Of a DNA stretch of 64,000 bases, positions 1 through 10,809 are shown piece after piece; position 1 is the stretch's first letter, and every line of letters starts with the position of its first letter. The stretch lies in assembly GCA_037951105.1 (NCBI GenBank), contig JBAMJV010012351.1, positions 20,598 to 84,597 of the forward strand, given 5' to 3'. The notes beneath the pieces were generated by a model. The model was not told the DNA's origin. It did no database searches and saw only the letters and a program-made list of their open reading frames with translations. This DNA comes from Echinarachnius parma. Taxonomy: Eukaryota; Echinodermata; Echinoidea; Clypeasteroida; Echinarachniidae. Made by a program: the position numbers and the translations under genes.

Positions 1-620
1 ACAAGAGCTCGCGCGCACGGACATGTTTCTTGAACGGAAGCTCATTGCGTTTTTACTAGTCAGAAAAAGGTGAACAAGGTATCAAAATGCTTGGAAAGAT
101 GGGCTAAATATGATAACAGAGAAAATTCGGCGATTCTATGTTGCAAAATGCCAGTACGCGCGAAAACGCGCGCGCATGCGCGTGTGCGCGTTTTTTCGTA
201 AAATGCTTAAAATGGCCTAAAACGTATCCAAAATGAATTTGCGACGATTTTGAACATTTTAAAATTTTGCGCGCGCGCTGACGCGCGCACGTACGCGCGC
301 ACGTACGCATGCGCGCGCGTTTTTTGACCTGAAATTGACCGGACGGATATTGACCTTGATCATGATAAATATGAATGAGAAACAACTTTTCGTTATGAAG
401 ATATGATCATGAGAAGATATTCAGAAAATTTTACAAAATGGCGCCTAGATGACGTCATCAGTCAAGGTCAGGGTTCAAAACCTTATTTTGCTTTGTCCAT
501 ATGCCTATATATATGTGTGCCAAATTTCAAGGCACTTGATTGAGCCATTTTCAAGTTATCTTGGTAACAAAAAAGTGATTGGAAATAAGAAAAATAAAGA
601 ATAATAATAATAATAATAAA
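1..620. repeat. GC-alternating interspersed repeat, copy 1
   Basis: This is the first of two near-identical copies starting 1225 bp apart. It holds an alternating purine-pyrimidine GC block (about 268-325), a long AT-rich middle, and an AATAAT microsatellite tail near 600-620, as in the 3' end of many retroposed repeats. Compared with copy 2 it carries one extra 12-bp CGCGCGCACGTA-type unit. Minus-strand frames across it are chance openings through the CG-rich block. Family unknown. Confidence 0.8.
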
Positions 621-1225
621 CTAGAATTGTAATACTTGTTTAGAACAAGTATAGGTGGGCTGGTCGAACTAAAATTAAAGACATAATCAAGGGCTCATTT
701 GAGATAGCTTATTGTCTCAGCTACAACATACTCGAAGTTCAGCGTAAACGAAGCTAAAACGAAGAAGATATTGGTCGCGAAAGACGGGAATGTAGAATCC
801 AGTTTTGAAAAAAAGTCATGTCCCATAGAGAATACACGCAAAATGTTAAAAAATGACATGCCTCCTTAAATCGCAAAAATACGCCATGATGTCTTTGTCA
901 AAATGAAAAATCGTGGTTATTACATTTGTAGAAAATTGTCTGAGCTAGAACATATCAAAATTTGGAAGAAAATCGATCAACATTTACAGAGATACAATCA
1001 ATTTTCCAAAAATATGCTGACGTCATAATATGCTAATTGAAATTTTGAGTTGGAAGGCCGTTATGATGACGCCATGAGTTAATTGAGGGTCAAATGAGAC
1101 ATGAAATCATATCTCCGACTCATAATCTATCCAAATATGAAAAAAAACTTGGGAGTTCCCATCCATTCTGAAGAGTTACAATGAATTTTGTATAGGCATG
1201 TTTTTGCCCATATATGCTATGTATT

Positions 1226-1812
1226 ACAAGAGCTCGCGCGCACGGACATGTTTCTTGAACGGAAGCTCATTGCGTTTTTACTAGTCAGAAAAAGGTGAAC
1301 AAGGTATCAAAATGCTTGGAAAGATGGGCTAAATATGATAACAGAGAAAATTCGGCGATTCTATGTTGCAAAATGCCAGTACGCGCGAAAACGCGCGCGC
1401 ATGCGCGTGTGCGCGTTTTTTCATAAAATGCTTAAAATGGCCTAAAACGTATCCAAAATGAATTTGCGACGATTTTGAACATTTTAAAATTTTGCGCGCG
1501 CGCTGACGCGCGCACGTACGCATGCGCGCGCGTTTTTTGACCTGAAATTGACCGGACGGATATTGACCTTGATCATGATAAATATGAATGAGAAACAACT
1601 TTTCGTTATGAAGATATGATCATGAGAAAATATTCAGAAAATTTTACAAAATGGCGCCTAGATGACGTCATCAGTCAAGGTCAGGGTTCAAAACCTTATT
1701 TTGCTTTGTCCATATGCCTATATATATGTGTGCCAAATTTCAAGGCACTTGATTGAGCCATTTTCAAGTTATCTTGCTCACAAAAAAGTGATTGGAAATA
1801 AGAAAAATAAAG

Positions 1813-1845
<33 letters not shown>

Positions 1846-1848
1846 AAG
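1226..1848. repeat. GC-alternating interspersed repeat, copy 2
   Basis: This copy repeats the unit at the window start with only scattered substitutions and a 12-bp shorter GC block, again ending in an AATAAT/AAAT tail. Segment 621-1225 separates the copies and is not repeated here, so either a 1.2-kb unit is tandemly duplicated with its second half off the window edge, or two insertions of one element lie in series. Confidence 0.8.
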
Positions 1849-1868
1849 GCAATTCTAACGAAATTATG

Positions 1869-1897
1869 AGGTGGTCTGTATGATGTACAGCCCACCT
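1869..1897. repeat. 12-bp inverted repeat (hairpin)
   Basis: Arms AGGTGGTCTGTA (1869-1880) and TACAGCCCACCT (1886-1897) are complementary at 11 of 12 positions around a 5-nt loop. It sits just past the tail of the preceding repeat. It may be a MITE end or part of the repeat's target; no function is evident. Confidence 0.5.
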
Positions 1898-2726
1898 AAA
1901 AATGAAAAATTAAAACAGGTATGCAGGATGATTTCTTGGTAAATAATTCCAGAGAGGTTGTATGTATGTATGCCCTGAAGCCAATTATTCTCAAGTTCAA
2001 TTTACGTTCTGACTCTCCGCTTTAAGAGTCCATCCCGTACCACACTGTCATCATTGCCTGAAGGCTGAAACAACCAAAAGGCTGGATGGAGCTCCAGACT
2101 GAATTACGAAGCGGAAGGGCTCTTGACGGATACAAGGACACGAGGGAAATCTATCGCATCGTGTCGTGATGTTTAAGGAGAAAGCGTAAGACTTCAAAGG
2201 CGTGAAATCACACTCTAAATATAGATCAGCTTGATGAAAATATACATGTACGAGGGTTTAAATCTATTGCACTTGGCTCTCAACCAGGGATCATCAACAA
2301 AATAAGAATGAGGGCATGAGAATGAAATCGGGTAAAATCAATCAACACTCATTCACATCTCAATAGGGTGTTTAATTGTATACTGAAATAGAATGGCTAC
2401 AACAAAATTTGAGAGAAAACCCATTGTTCATTTTCGTGGATTTGTACACTAAAAATAGACCCGTTATTGATTGGTAAGTACACTAAAAATGGCATGGCTA
2501 ACACCAAAAATGTGAGGCGAAAATGTTTTGCGCTCCATTAGTACATTAAGGCGACATTGATGTCATAAACTAAAAATAGAAGGGGTACTATAAATATACA
2601 TTCGACTGCTGTAAGAAGGAAATACTGGAAATGAAGTAGGCAGACTCCAGTAAAGAAAACATGCTGTCCATATTACCCTACTCGTGATTCTGCTCAAGAG
2701 CTGGTCCTCTGTCACAAACCATAATA

Positions 2727-3322
2727 CCATCATTAGCAAAAGTTTAAGACCACCTGAGAATTTGTGGGTATTACAATAATTTGGACTGCATTCTTTTGTC
2801 TTATTGAATGATTACATAACATGTTTACTACAGTGGTCAGTAGCAAAAGAGTAATGGTCAGCGATAAAATTAATATTTTTATTTCAGGGGCTCCATTTTC
2901 GGGGGCTCCATTTTCGGGGGCTACTTTTCCGATTTTCGGGGGCTATAAATTTCCAGGCTCTTTTTCGCATTTCAGGGGATAATAATAAGCTATAATGCTG
3001 TAAGTGATCATTTATAAACATTTGATAACAATCCAAACAGAAAAATCCCACACAAAAATCTCGAAAATCCAAAAAAATAAATAATAAAATTCGGGGGCGA
3101 ATTTTTTGTTCCGGGGGCGAATTTGGGAATTTCGGGGGCGAATTCGACCCGCCGCCCCCATGTATTTTTTTTCTGGTAATGGTATTAGCCCAGCAGTTAA
3201 AGTGTGATACAAAGGTTATGCGTTAAAAATAAAAGTATGTCTGAAAAATAAATGTTTAACTTTGTTGTGTTTTTTATTTATTGCATTTTGGAAGGGTGGT
3301 CTTAAACTTTTGATAATGATGG
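2727..3322. mobile_element. Tc1/mariner-like MITE (TA target)
   Basis: Terminal inverted repeats begin CCATCATTAGCAAAAGTTTA on the left and, read inward, the right end gives CCATCATTATCAAAAGTTTA, continuing to AAGACCACC. It is flanked by TA on both sides, and copy B of the segmental duplication carries the empty site ACCATAATAGAC (5453-5464). The interior is noncoding and contains repeated GGGGGCGAATT/GGGGCTCCATTTT motifs, perhaps a nested repeat. The TA duplication and the TIR style support Tc1/mariner. Confidence 0.75.
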
Positions 3323-3526
3323 TAGACCACATGAAATAGAACTCTACTATCCGTATGAACAAATTCCAAAAACAGAAAGTGACAAGGTGGCATAGTGTGG
3401 TGCGAATTAGGGGGGGGGGGGGGGGCATGATAGCATGATAATTAGAGGTAGGGTGGGGGCACATTCTATGTGTTTCTCTTTTTTCAGAATTCAAGAGCTG
3501 GACCATATATGTCACAAACCATAATA

Positions 3527-3992
3527 CCCCGTGTTCAGACACAAAATTTTCATCCCTTAATCATGACTAAAGAATCAGCAGCTGACTATAGAATCAGCTT
3601 CTCATTAAAAATTCGTGTGTCTGAACGCTTACTAACGAAACGACGTATCGTTAGTCATGACTAACGAAACACGGGTTTTATCGTCGTTTCGTACGAGAGC
3701 TGATTATAGAATCACGCTCATTTCGTGTGTGAACAAGGATTTCTCGCTTAATCATGGTTAGCTATACGACTCGTAACTAACTGGGCGTGGCTTAACGTGA
3801 ACGTTCGCGCACACAGGGCCCTAGGGGGGCCCTAGGGAGACCTGGTGTTCGATGCACCTGGAAGCCACCTGGAAGCCAGTTGTTGTGGAATATTGGCTTG
3901 GTGTGTGTGAACGTTTGGTTTAATCATGATTCTTTAGTCATGATTCTTTAGTCATGATTAAGGGATGAAAATGTTTGTGTGTGAACACGCTG
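3527..3992. mobile_element. CCCCGTGTTCA-family MITE, copy 1
   Basis: About 50-bp inverted ends (left CCCCGTGTTCAGACACAAAA; right, read inward, CAGCGTGTTCACACACAAAC) enclose repeated ATCATGACTAAAGAATCA-type motifs and a GGGCCCTAGG palindrome. The flanks are ATA on both sides, and the unoccupied sequence is present at 5453-5464 in copy B. Two more copies lie at 50527-51002 and 56225-56724. A 3-bp target duplication fits PIF/Harbinger-like or CACTA-like elements; no transposase is present. Confidence 0.8.
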
Positions 3993-4551
3993 ATAGACAA
4001 CATGAAATAGAACTCTACTATCCCTCTGAACAAATTCCATAAACAGAATTGACAAGTGGCATAGTGTGGTGGGACTTTAGGTGAATTTAGGCCCAATGTC
4101 AGCGGCATACATTTAGGTTTCAACTGATATTTCTGCATTTAATGATACTAAGGTTTAGATTTGTTCACACAAGCCCCTTTTTTCATACTATTTCAACAAT
4201 ACTGATCAATTAGTTTGGCAAATAAAGATACTTTTGGTAACTTTCCCAATACTGTTATTTGGCTTTAAAAGCATTCTTAGATGCAAATGAACAGCAACCT
4301 AAAAGAATAAACCTATTGAAAATGCATAGCTTCATTATTATTTATCCATTTAAGAATTTGAAATAATATAAATGTAAAAACATGTTTGCAGATATTTGTT
4401 TTCAGTGGCATAGCGTGGTTGGACTGATGGGGGGGGGGGGGGGGGATCTGCAAATGATGGGGAGGGGGCAGGTGAATTATTGGTGGCACATCTTGTGTAT
4501 TTCTCTTTTTTTTTGCACAGATTTTCCCTTTATGTTTTTTTATTGGGGGGT

Positions 4552-5907
4552 TTCAAAGGCGTGAAATCACACTCTAAATATAGATCAGCTTGATGAAAAT
4601 ATACCAGGGTTTAAATCTATTGCACTTGGCTCTCAACCAGGGAGTGTTAGATCATCAACAAAATAAGAATGAGGGCATGAGAATGAAAGTGGGTAAAATC
4701 AATCAACACTCATTCACATCTCAATAGGGCGTTTAATTGTATACAGAAATAGAATGGCTACAACAAAATTGGAGAGAAAACCCATTGTTCTTAGTCTATT
4801 TTCATGTGAAGTGGATTTGTACACTAAAAATAGACCCGTTATTGATTGGTAAGTACACTAAAAATGGCATGGCTAACACCAAATAAGTAAGGGGAAAATG
4901 TTTTGTGCTCCATTATCACATTATAAGGGCGACATTGATGTCATGATAAACTAAAAACAGAATGGCTGGCTAGATGACAGCATGCAAGGGTACACATATA
5001 TACTACACTCAGCTTCTGTAAAGGAGTGGTCACATTGGACACGACTCCCCCACGACTAGACCCACGAATGCAGTACGCATTGGTACTAATCTATGGCAAG
5101 CCGTTTTTAACATTTATTCCTATTTCTTGATATCAAGAATTTATCAAGAAATCAAATTCTGATATCAAGAAATACTTTTCTGTATTGATAATACTTAATA
5201 TCAAGAAATAAACTGATATCAATAATTCAATTATTGATATCAAGAAATAGGAATAGATGTTAAAACGGCTTGCCATAGATTTGTACCAATGCGTACTGCA
5301 TTCGTGGGTCTAGTCGCGGGGAGTCGTGTCCAATGTGACCACTCCTTAAGAGGGAAATACTAGAAATGAAGTAGGCAGACTCCAGTAAAGAAAACATCCT
5401 GTCCATATTACCCTACTCGTGATTCTGCTCAAGAGCTGGTCCTCATGTCACAAACCATAATAGACAACATGAAATAGAACTCTACTATCCGTATGAACAA
5501 ATTCCAAAAACAGAAAGTGACAAGTTGCATAGTGTGGTCTGACTGACTTGGGTCGAGGGGAGGGGGGGGGGGTAGGGGCTTGATAATAAGTGGTGGGGTG
5601 GGGGCACATGCTATGTATTTCTTTCTTTTTCGATTTGTTTAGAATCCAAGAGCTGGACCGTACGTATGTCACAAATTCCATAAACAGAATTGACAAGTGG
5701 TGAATTTAGGCCCAATGACAGCGGCAAGCATTAAGGTTTCAACTGATTTTTCTGCATTTAACGATACTAAGGTTCAGATTTGTCCACACAAGCCCTTTTA
5801 AAAATACTATTTCAGCAATACTGATCAATTAGTTTGGCAAATAAAGATACTTTTGGTAACTTTCCCAATACTGTTATTTGGTTTTAAAATATTTCTTAGA
5901 TGCAAAT
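4552..5907 (+). repeat. Segmental duplication, copy B
   Basis: Same orientation as 2193-4288. It lacks both copy-A insertions and so preserves their empty sites, but carries the foldback element at 5022-5346, absent from A. Near 5680 it has lost the stretch between two ACAAA(C/T) repeats that copy A keeps around its second insertion. Confidence 0.85.
5022..5346. mobile_element. Foldback MITE with TAA target duplication
   Basis: The two halves are nearly complementary over about 110 bp, starting AGGAGTGGTCACATTGGACA and ending in its complement. TAA flanks both ends (5019-5021, 5347-5349). Copy A has the empty site TGTAAGAAGG near 2610. The centre is made of TATCAAGAAAT repeats. A TWA-type 3-bp duplication fits PIF/Harbinger-like MITEs. 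Confidence 0.85.
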
Positions 5908-6059
5908 TAGAGCTATGCAACTGATACAATGTTCACATGACAAAAATCAGTGAAATCATGAATATTAAGGATACTTTGGAGAAAACATGATCTCTCTCTA
6001 ATTAGAAAAGTTGTGTTAACACCTCAAAGAAATGCATAATTTGTATTACCAACGTCACA

Positions 6060-6830
6060 ATAGAACGTCAACTCTCAATAAAGGTAGGCCACCTAAAAAA
6101 TGCATTACTAGATTGACAGATTATTCCAGGGGGAAAAAGGGCAATTTTTTGCATGTTTAAAAAAAATGTATTTTTAACTGGGAAAACTAAGCCAATCCAC
6201 GTAGGTCTACAGTAGGTCTACCAATATAAAATGTGACCGGCTATATCAAAACCCGGCATTTGTCGGTAAATCATGGGCATTTTAAGTTCACAATATGTGT
6301 AAAAGACCTATGATTGTAAAATTGTGATGAGGCCTTTGTAATGGTATGAAAATCTACATTTTTATTTGGTTTTGCTATAGCCGGTCACAAATATTGACGT
6401 CAAATGTCTTGAAATAATGAAGCGCGTTTTGAGGACAAAGAAATATAATATTCAACTGTATATAAACATGGAGAATATGTTAACAAACAGAATGGGTAGG
6501 CAACCTAAAAAAAAGGCATTCAAATATTTATAGTATTTTGAACAAATTTCTTAGGGAAATCTTGATATCATATCTTCTTGTTTTTTTCACCTGAGAAATC
6601 ACAAGAGATCTGTTGAAAGATGGTCACCCAAATTATTGATGTGAAATGTCGTCAAATGGTGCTGCATCTTTCATGGACAAAGACATTAAATATTCATTCA
6701 TGTTTGGTGTTCAAATCCAACTTGGGGAATACTACATGTATGACAGATTTCTCACAAAAAAAGGTAGACCACCTCAACAAATATATTCAAAGATAGATGA
6801 GATTTTCCCCCCAAATAAAGGGGTGTGACC
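6060..6830 (+). other. Three AT-hook-like peptide modules
   Basis: At 6081-6094, 6494-6506 and 6761-6774 three short plus-strand frames contain KGRPPKK, MGRQPKKK and KGRPPQQ. The second and third also share IQL and an LT a few residues before GR. Such GRP cores flanked by basic residues resemble AT-hooks. Spacing is about 412 and 268 bp. They could be decayed exon copies or a repeat that happens to encode this; no intact gene is visible. Confidence 0.3.
6232..6389. mobile_element. TGTGACCGGCTATA MITE, short copy
   Basis: Ends TGTGACCGGCTATATCAAAA and TTTTGCTATAGCCGGTCACA form inverted repeats. The interior (TTAAGTTCACAATATGTGTA and TTTACAATCATAGG-type sequence in reverse) is shared with 8154-8408, of which this is a shortened relative. 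Confidence 0.75.
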
Positions 6831-7500
6831 TATTTTGAACCGTGGTCTCTCCTTAACCTGCTGCCTTCGAGATCCCTGCGGACTTTGTACATAGCTGACT
6901 CGGTTCCCGTAGGCAAGGGATTATTATAGGTGACGTTTAAAGGGGTTTTCCAGTTGAAAGGGGGTAGGATTGGACTATAAAAAAAAGATGTTTCTTCAGG
7001 AAATGTTCTCAACTTAATGATCGGTACACCTGGTAAAATATGCCTTGCAAAAGCTTATCAAATTAAGGGGAAACTGCTGTATTATACAATCAAGGGGGAA
7101 TCAAACATTATTTTACGGAGCTATACTTTTCCGAAAAAGAGATAAAATCTCCTTAATTATTTCTTCATTTTGTTTTTATACTCATTTTGTTTTCAAGAGC
7201 TTGTTCCAACTAGATGGTATGCCATAAAATGTTGAATACAACTTGAATCCTGATTACATCATACATGATGCACGACCATGACAGTCGGCACAGTCCCACA
7301 CAAAACATGCTGCAAATCGCTCAAAATCTACTTGGCTTTGGGCATTATTCATGCCCCCCTTTCTCCCAGGTTACATTCTTAATTTAAAGGATGCAAACCA
7401 TAGACTCTCAGGTTTACCTTGGGATCTGATTCCCCTAAGTGGCCTACATTGTAGCAGGCTCGGAATGATTGGGGGCACGCAAGTTTGTTTGTTTTTTTTT

Positions 7501-7631
7501 GGGGGGGGGGGGGGGCACACTCTTTGTATTTCTCTATTTTGTAAAGGATGGTACCTTTATGTTTTATGTTTTTTTGTTTTTTGGAGGGGGGCCATTGGCT
7601 CCCATCCCCCCCCCCCCCCCCCCCCCCCCCC
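7501..7631. repeat. Poly-G and 26-bp poly-C tracts
   Basis: A G run near 7501-7515 is followed by an uninterrupted run of 26 C at 7606-7631. Overlapping open frames here (poly-Gly or poly-Pro) are by-products of the homopolymers and not genes. Confidence 0.9.
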
Positions 7632-8153
7632 GCGCAACTGATATCCCTTGACCAGAAACGAAAAACATGTTTCCCCCAAGACTTGATCCCATGCTTCATT
7701 CTTAATTCAAAATTAAACTTAAAAGTTAAAAGCAACAACCTAGATACTATTTTTAAAATGACATGAAATTAAAAACCAAAATGTCTGCCCCGCTGTGCCA
7801 TATATGAAAAATTATTTATACATTATACATGAATGATTGAAAAATCAATGCACTCTGAAAAGTAAACAGTGTTTTGTTCTTGTTTTTTAAGCTCTTCTGT
7901 AACCATTTTCTCTTCTTTCTCCCCCTCCACATCTCTCTTGCTCTCTCTCTCTCTTCCTCATTCCTGTATACTTTTCTATTCTTTTCATCTTCTCTTTCTC
8001 TTTCCTACCTTCTCTTTCGTTCCACCCCTCATCATTTTTTCCATCATTTTCCCTGTATTCACCTCCTTGTCAATATACAAAAGGAAGTGACAGATATACT
8101 GTATACCTGTTTAGGACAAGTCCCCAGTATACCTATGGAGAATACTGAGCATA

Positions 8154-8408
8154 TGTGACCGGCTATAGCAAAACCCGGCGCTTGTCGGTAAAAATTAAAA
8201 TGTAGATTTTCACACCATTAGCAAAGGCCTCATCACAAGCTTTCATTTGATGCTTTGTTCTAACTAATTAGTCAATAATTGGTGAAGATATTATTGTTTT
8301 AATTTTTACAATCATAGGTCTTTTACACACATTGTGTGAACTTAAAATGCCCATTTCTTCAAAACACGAATTACCGACAAGTGCCGGGTTTTGGTATAGT
8401 GGGTCACA
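8154..8408. mobile_element. TGTGACCGGCTATA MITE, full copy
   Basis: Inverted ends TGTGACCGGCTATAGCAAAA and, read inward from the right, TGTGACCCACTATACCAAAA; both continue to a CCGGC...TTGTCGGTAA motif. TA flanks each side (8152-8153, 8409-8410), as for Tc1/mariner-type MITEs. Other copies: 6232-6389 and a decayed one from 31932. Confidence 0.8.
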
Positions 8409-8749
8409 TAATTCTCTACCAACAAGGGTTTAAAATCAAACAGTATTGATTGGTAGTGCAATTAATGTAAACATGTACACGTATTTAGATGTTGATTTTA
8501 GCTAAATTTGAGCCTTGTGGGGGGATCTAAAAGACTAAAACATGTTTTTAATGATGACAATTAGATATCTTACATGTTGGAGAGGTACAAACCAGAAAAA
8601 AGGGGGAAATAAGAAAACGTTGACTAATTCAGGACTGGACCACAAAATACTTTGGCTGCGTTCTATAGAATTACGTATGTGTGTGTAGATTGTGAATGAT
8701 TGATATGCGTGTTCACTGATCACACAACGTAACACTATTTTTATTTTAG

Positions 8750-8806
8750 CTACGAGGAAGCAAGGTTGCAGACAATAAAACACAAGAGAAAGTAAATTCC
8801 CTTTTC
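8750..8806 (+). CDS. Candidate 57-bp exon, copy 1
   Basis: An acceptor-like TTTTTATTTTAG ends at 8749 and a consensus donor GTAAGT starts at 8807. The 57 bp between are a whole number of codons and open in only one frame, giving LRGSKVADNKTQEKVNSLF (19 residues, hydrophilic). If read this way the exon is phase 0 at both ends, so its duplication would keep frame. No domain was recognised, and no other exon of this gene could be joined to it. The match to exon rules could be chance. Confidence 0.33.
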
Positions 8807-9398
8807 GTAAGTTTAATGTGGTATAAATACAGCAAGTGTGGTCGAGGTAAAGAAGGTCGGGGGTCAAGACAAGTGAAAGTGCGAGTGTATGGGTCGCCAC
8901 AGTACTCCCCCACCAGAAACAAAGCTGTGGATAAAATTCCACAGATGAGGGGCGATACAAATTATACAGTAATGAATCGCAAAATCGTTAACAAGAACAG
9001 CTGATCAAAACGTGAAAGAACATGTGTATACAGTGTACAGCAGACCAGGAAAGGTTACAAGCATGGCATGTTATAGGACATGAAAGAATGTAATACAACA
9101 AGCGTGGTATGTGAATGGCAGTGCAGTCGCTATAATAAAACAGTATACATGACATGGTATGAGAATATGCATCGAAAATACGTGTATAAATGCAAGCTAG
9201 GGCATAAAACATTTGATCCATAATCAGAGCATATAAAATGTATTTTTGAAAACGTTGTAAGTCCAAAAAACGGGGAATATTAATATCGTACAACCAAGCT
9301 TCCAAGTAAATGACTGGGTAACCAATGTAGAATTACGTGTGTGTGTGTGTAGATTGTGAATGATTGATATGCATGTTTACTGACTATTTTTATTTTAG

Positions 9399-9455
9399 CT
9401 ACAGGGAAGCAAGGTTGCAGACAATAAAACACAAGAAAAAGTAAATTCCCTTTTC
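9399..9455 (+). CDS. Candidate 57-bp exon, copy 2
   Basis: This is the second copy of the exon-like unit, with the same acceptor (TATTTTAG ends at 9398) and donor (GTAAGT from 9456). It differs from copy 1 at three bases in the 57, changing one residue (R to Q at position 2) and one codon silently (GAG to GAA); the frame stays open. The flanks are about as similar as the unit itself, so there is no clear sign of purifying selection. Confidence 0.33.
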
Positions 9456-10258
9456 GTAAGTTTAATGTGGTATAAATACAGCAAGTGTGGTTGAGGTAAA
9501 GAAGGTCAGGGTCAAGACGATTGAAAGTGCGAGTGTATGGGACTCTACAGGTCTATAGAGAATGCACGCAATAGAAAATTAAAATAAACTTGGAACAAGA
9601 TTAAAGGGTACCTCCGGACAGAGATTTAGCTCTCTTACATCAAAGACATATCCCAAATGAACATACAAAACACGTCTGTGATCCTGAAAGTATTTCTACA
9701 TTGCTAGGGAATCATTTTTAATATCACATATCACTCATTCTGTCAGCGCAGTTCCGATAACGATACCACTTAACGATCCTCTTATTGATCGCATCTGCGA
9801 TATATCGCAGCAAGCAGAGAAAATCTCGAAAATCGCTTGTGTGCCCGCGCTGCTGCAGCACAGTGCGTATAGACGGAGCTATAAGAGAGAGAGAGAGAGA
9901 CACGAGTAGCGCTATAAGGCCAAAAACAATAAATTGTTGAATTGGAGTAACGGGCAACCAAACATTAGGGTAGGTAGGTAGGGGGTTTTTTTTCTTTTTT
10001 TTTCAGGATTCGCAAATTACATATCGCAATTGGAATTTTTGTTTGTATTATTATTTTTTTTTTAATCAGAAAAAACCTTTAGGGTCGGCGGTATTTTTAG
10101 GGTCGGGCGGGTTGCGAATTTGCGTTTCCCAAACCAATCAGCAACTCCTTGTGAATTAGCGACTTGGTCAGAGACCATGCATACCCGAAATTTCCGACTT
10201 GTATAATTTCGAACATTTAGTCGAGTGCCGAACGAATAGCAAATACAAAAAACATTGG

Positions 10259-10328
10259 ACCAAGGTAGGATTCGAACCAGGGATCTCTAGCGTATCAATC
10301 TAACTCTCTATCCACGGAGCTATTTCGG
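10259..10328 (-). repeat. tRNA-like sequence (degenerate, SINE-type)
   Basis: On the minus strand a near-perfect B box GGTTCGAATCC (10268-10278) and an A-box-like TAGCTCCGTGGATAGAG (10306-10322) are spaced as in a tRNA. A possible anticodon loop would read GAT (Ile), but the T stem has mismatches and the acceptor stem does not pair. It is therefore a tRNA-derived repeat or pseudogene and not a working tRNA. Confidence 0.55.
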
Positions 10329-10366
10329 ATTGCTTGATTGGTGTTGGTTTTTTAAAATATATATAT

Positions 10367-10398
10367 ACCCTAACACTAACCCTTACCCTAACCCTAAT
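10367..10398. repeat. Interstitial telomere-like repeat
   Basis: About five units of CCCTAA with two variant units (CACTAA, CCCTTA) follow a short (AT)n run. It lies inside the TTAA-bounded element. Short internal telomeric tracts can be break-repair scars or part of a mobile element; with one copy the two cannot be told apart. Confidence 0.7.
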
Positions 10399-10809
10399 GT
10401 ACAAGCAATAGCATATGTATACATATTGCATGCATGCAGAGATATGGTGCGATGCGGTGGCCGTGGCTAGAGTGCGAGCACGCGCGAAACGATACTAACT
10501 ATCGCATGGGCTATGCGATAAATCGCATACTACCATAATAACGTACGCGTATTGATTGAGCGGTCGTGCAAACAAAGTCGCGCGCGCGAACCAGTAAATA
10601 GCCGTGGTTCCGTAGGTCGTAGCAATTAATTGCATTGTTCTCAAATTACAGAAACATATCAGACCCCATGAGAGTATGATTGGTATTCAATTATAGTACC
10701 AAAACAACTAAGGATTGGTTTTATCATGCCCGGCGGTACCCTTTAATAGTTAATACTAGTTATCAGAGTTTTACTTTAAAACATTAATGTCTCTTACCTC
10801 GTCTTCACA

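Larger units (their letters stand above)
2193..4288 (+). repeat. Segmental duplication, copy A
   Basis: The block starts with TTCAAAGGCGTGAAATCAC and ends near TTCTTAGATGCAAAT. It matches 4552-5907 in the same orientation with high identity. Copy A is interrupted by two DNA elements (2727-3322 and 3527-3992) absent from copy B; copy B has its own insertion at 5022-5346. Inside both copies a shorter unit containing ACAAACCATAATA and GACAACATGAAATAG occurs more than once. No coding sequence was recognised. Confidence 0.85.
8668..9545 (+). repeat. Duplicated ~220-bp block holding an exon-like unit
   Basis: Sequence 8668-8897 recurs at 9327-9545 with a few substitutions and a deletion of about 15 bp before the acceptor-like site. 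Each copy contains a 57-bp open stretch described separately. The 430 bp between the copies is unrelated and has no clear feature. Confidence 0.85.
9605..10742. mobile_element. TTAA-bounded element, TTAAAGGGTACC family
   Basis: TTAA precedes AGGGTACCTCCGG at the left (TTAA 9601-9604), and CCGGCGGTACCCT precedes TTAA at the right (10743-10746), giving inverted ends with a 4-bp TTAA duplication as in piggyBac or Kolobok elements. The interior has TAGG repeats (9967-9983), a tRNA-like stretch and telomere-like repeats, and CG-rich sequence near 10430-10620. The right half (GTGGTTCCGTAGGTCGTA and the GGTACC end) is related to the 21482-21919 family. No transposase is visible. Confidence 0.65.

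Noticed and set aside
104..1598. Two nearly identical minus-strand frames (93 and 89 codons) rich in Arg, Ala and Cys.
   Set aside because: They are created by the alternating CG block of a repeat; the 4-codon length difference is a 12-bp repeat-unit change.
2066..2169. Plus-strand open stretch giving KGWMELQTELRSGRALDGY and ending in a stop.
   Set aside because: Protein-like to the eye, but only about 34 codons, no clear splice site or recognisable family; likely part of an unknown repeat.
7351..7766. Overlapping frames with poly-Gly or poly-Pro on both strands.
   Set aside because: Artefacts of poly-G and poly-C runs.
8535..8960. The longest open frame in the window (141 codons, minus strand).
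   Set aside because: Composition is hydrophobic and irregular with no motif. It crosses the duplicated exon-like block and its plus-strand splice-like signals, and a frame of this length is expected by chance somewhere in 64 kb.
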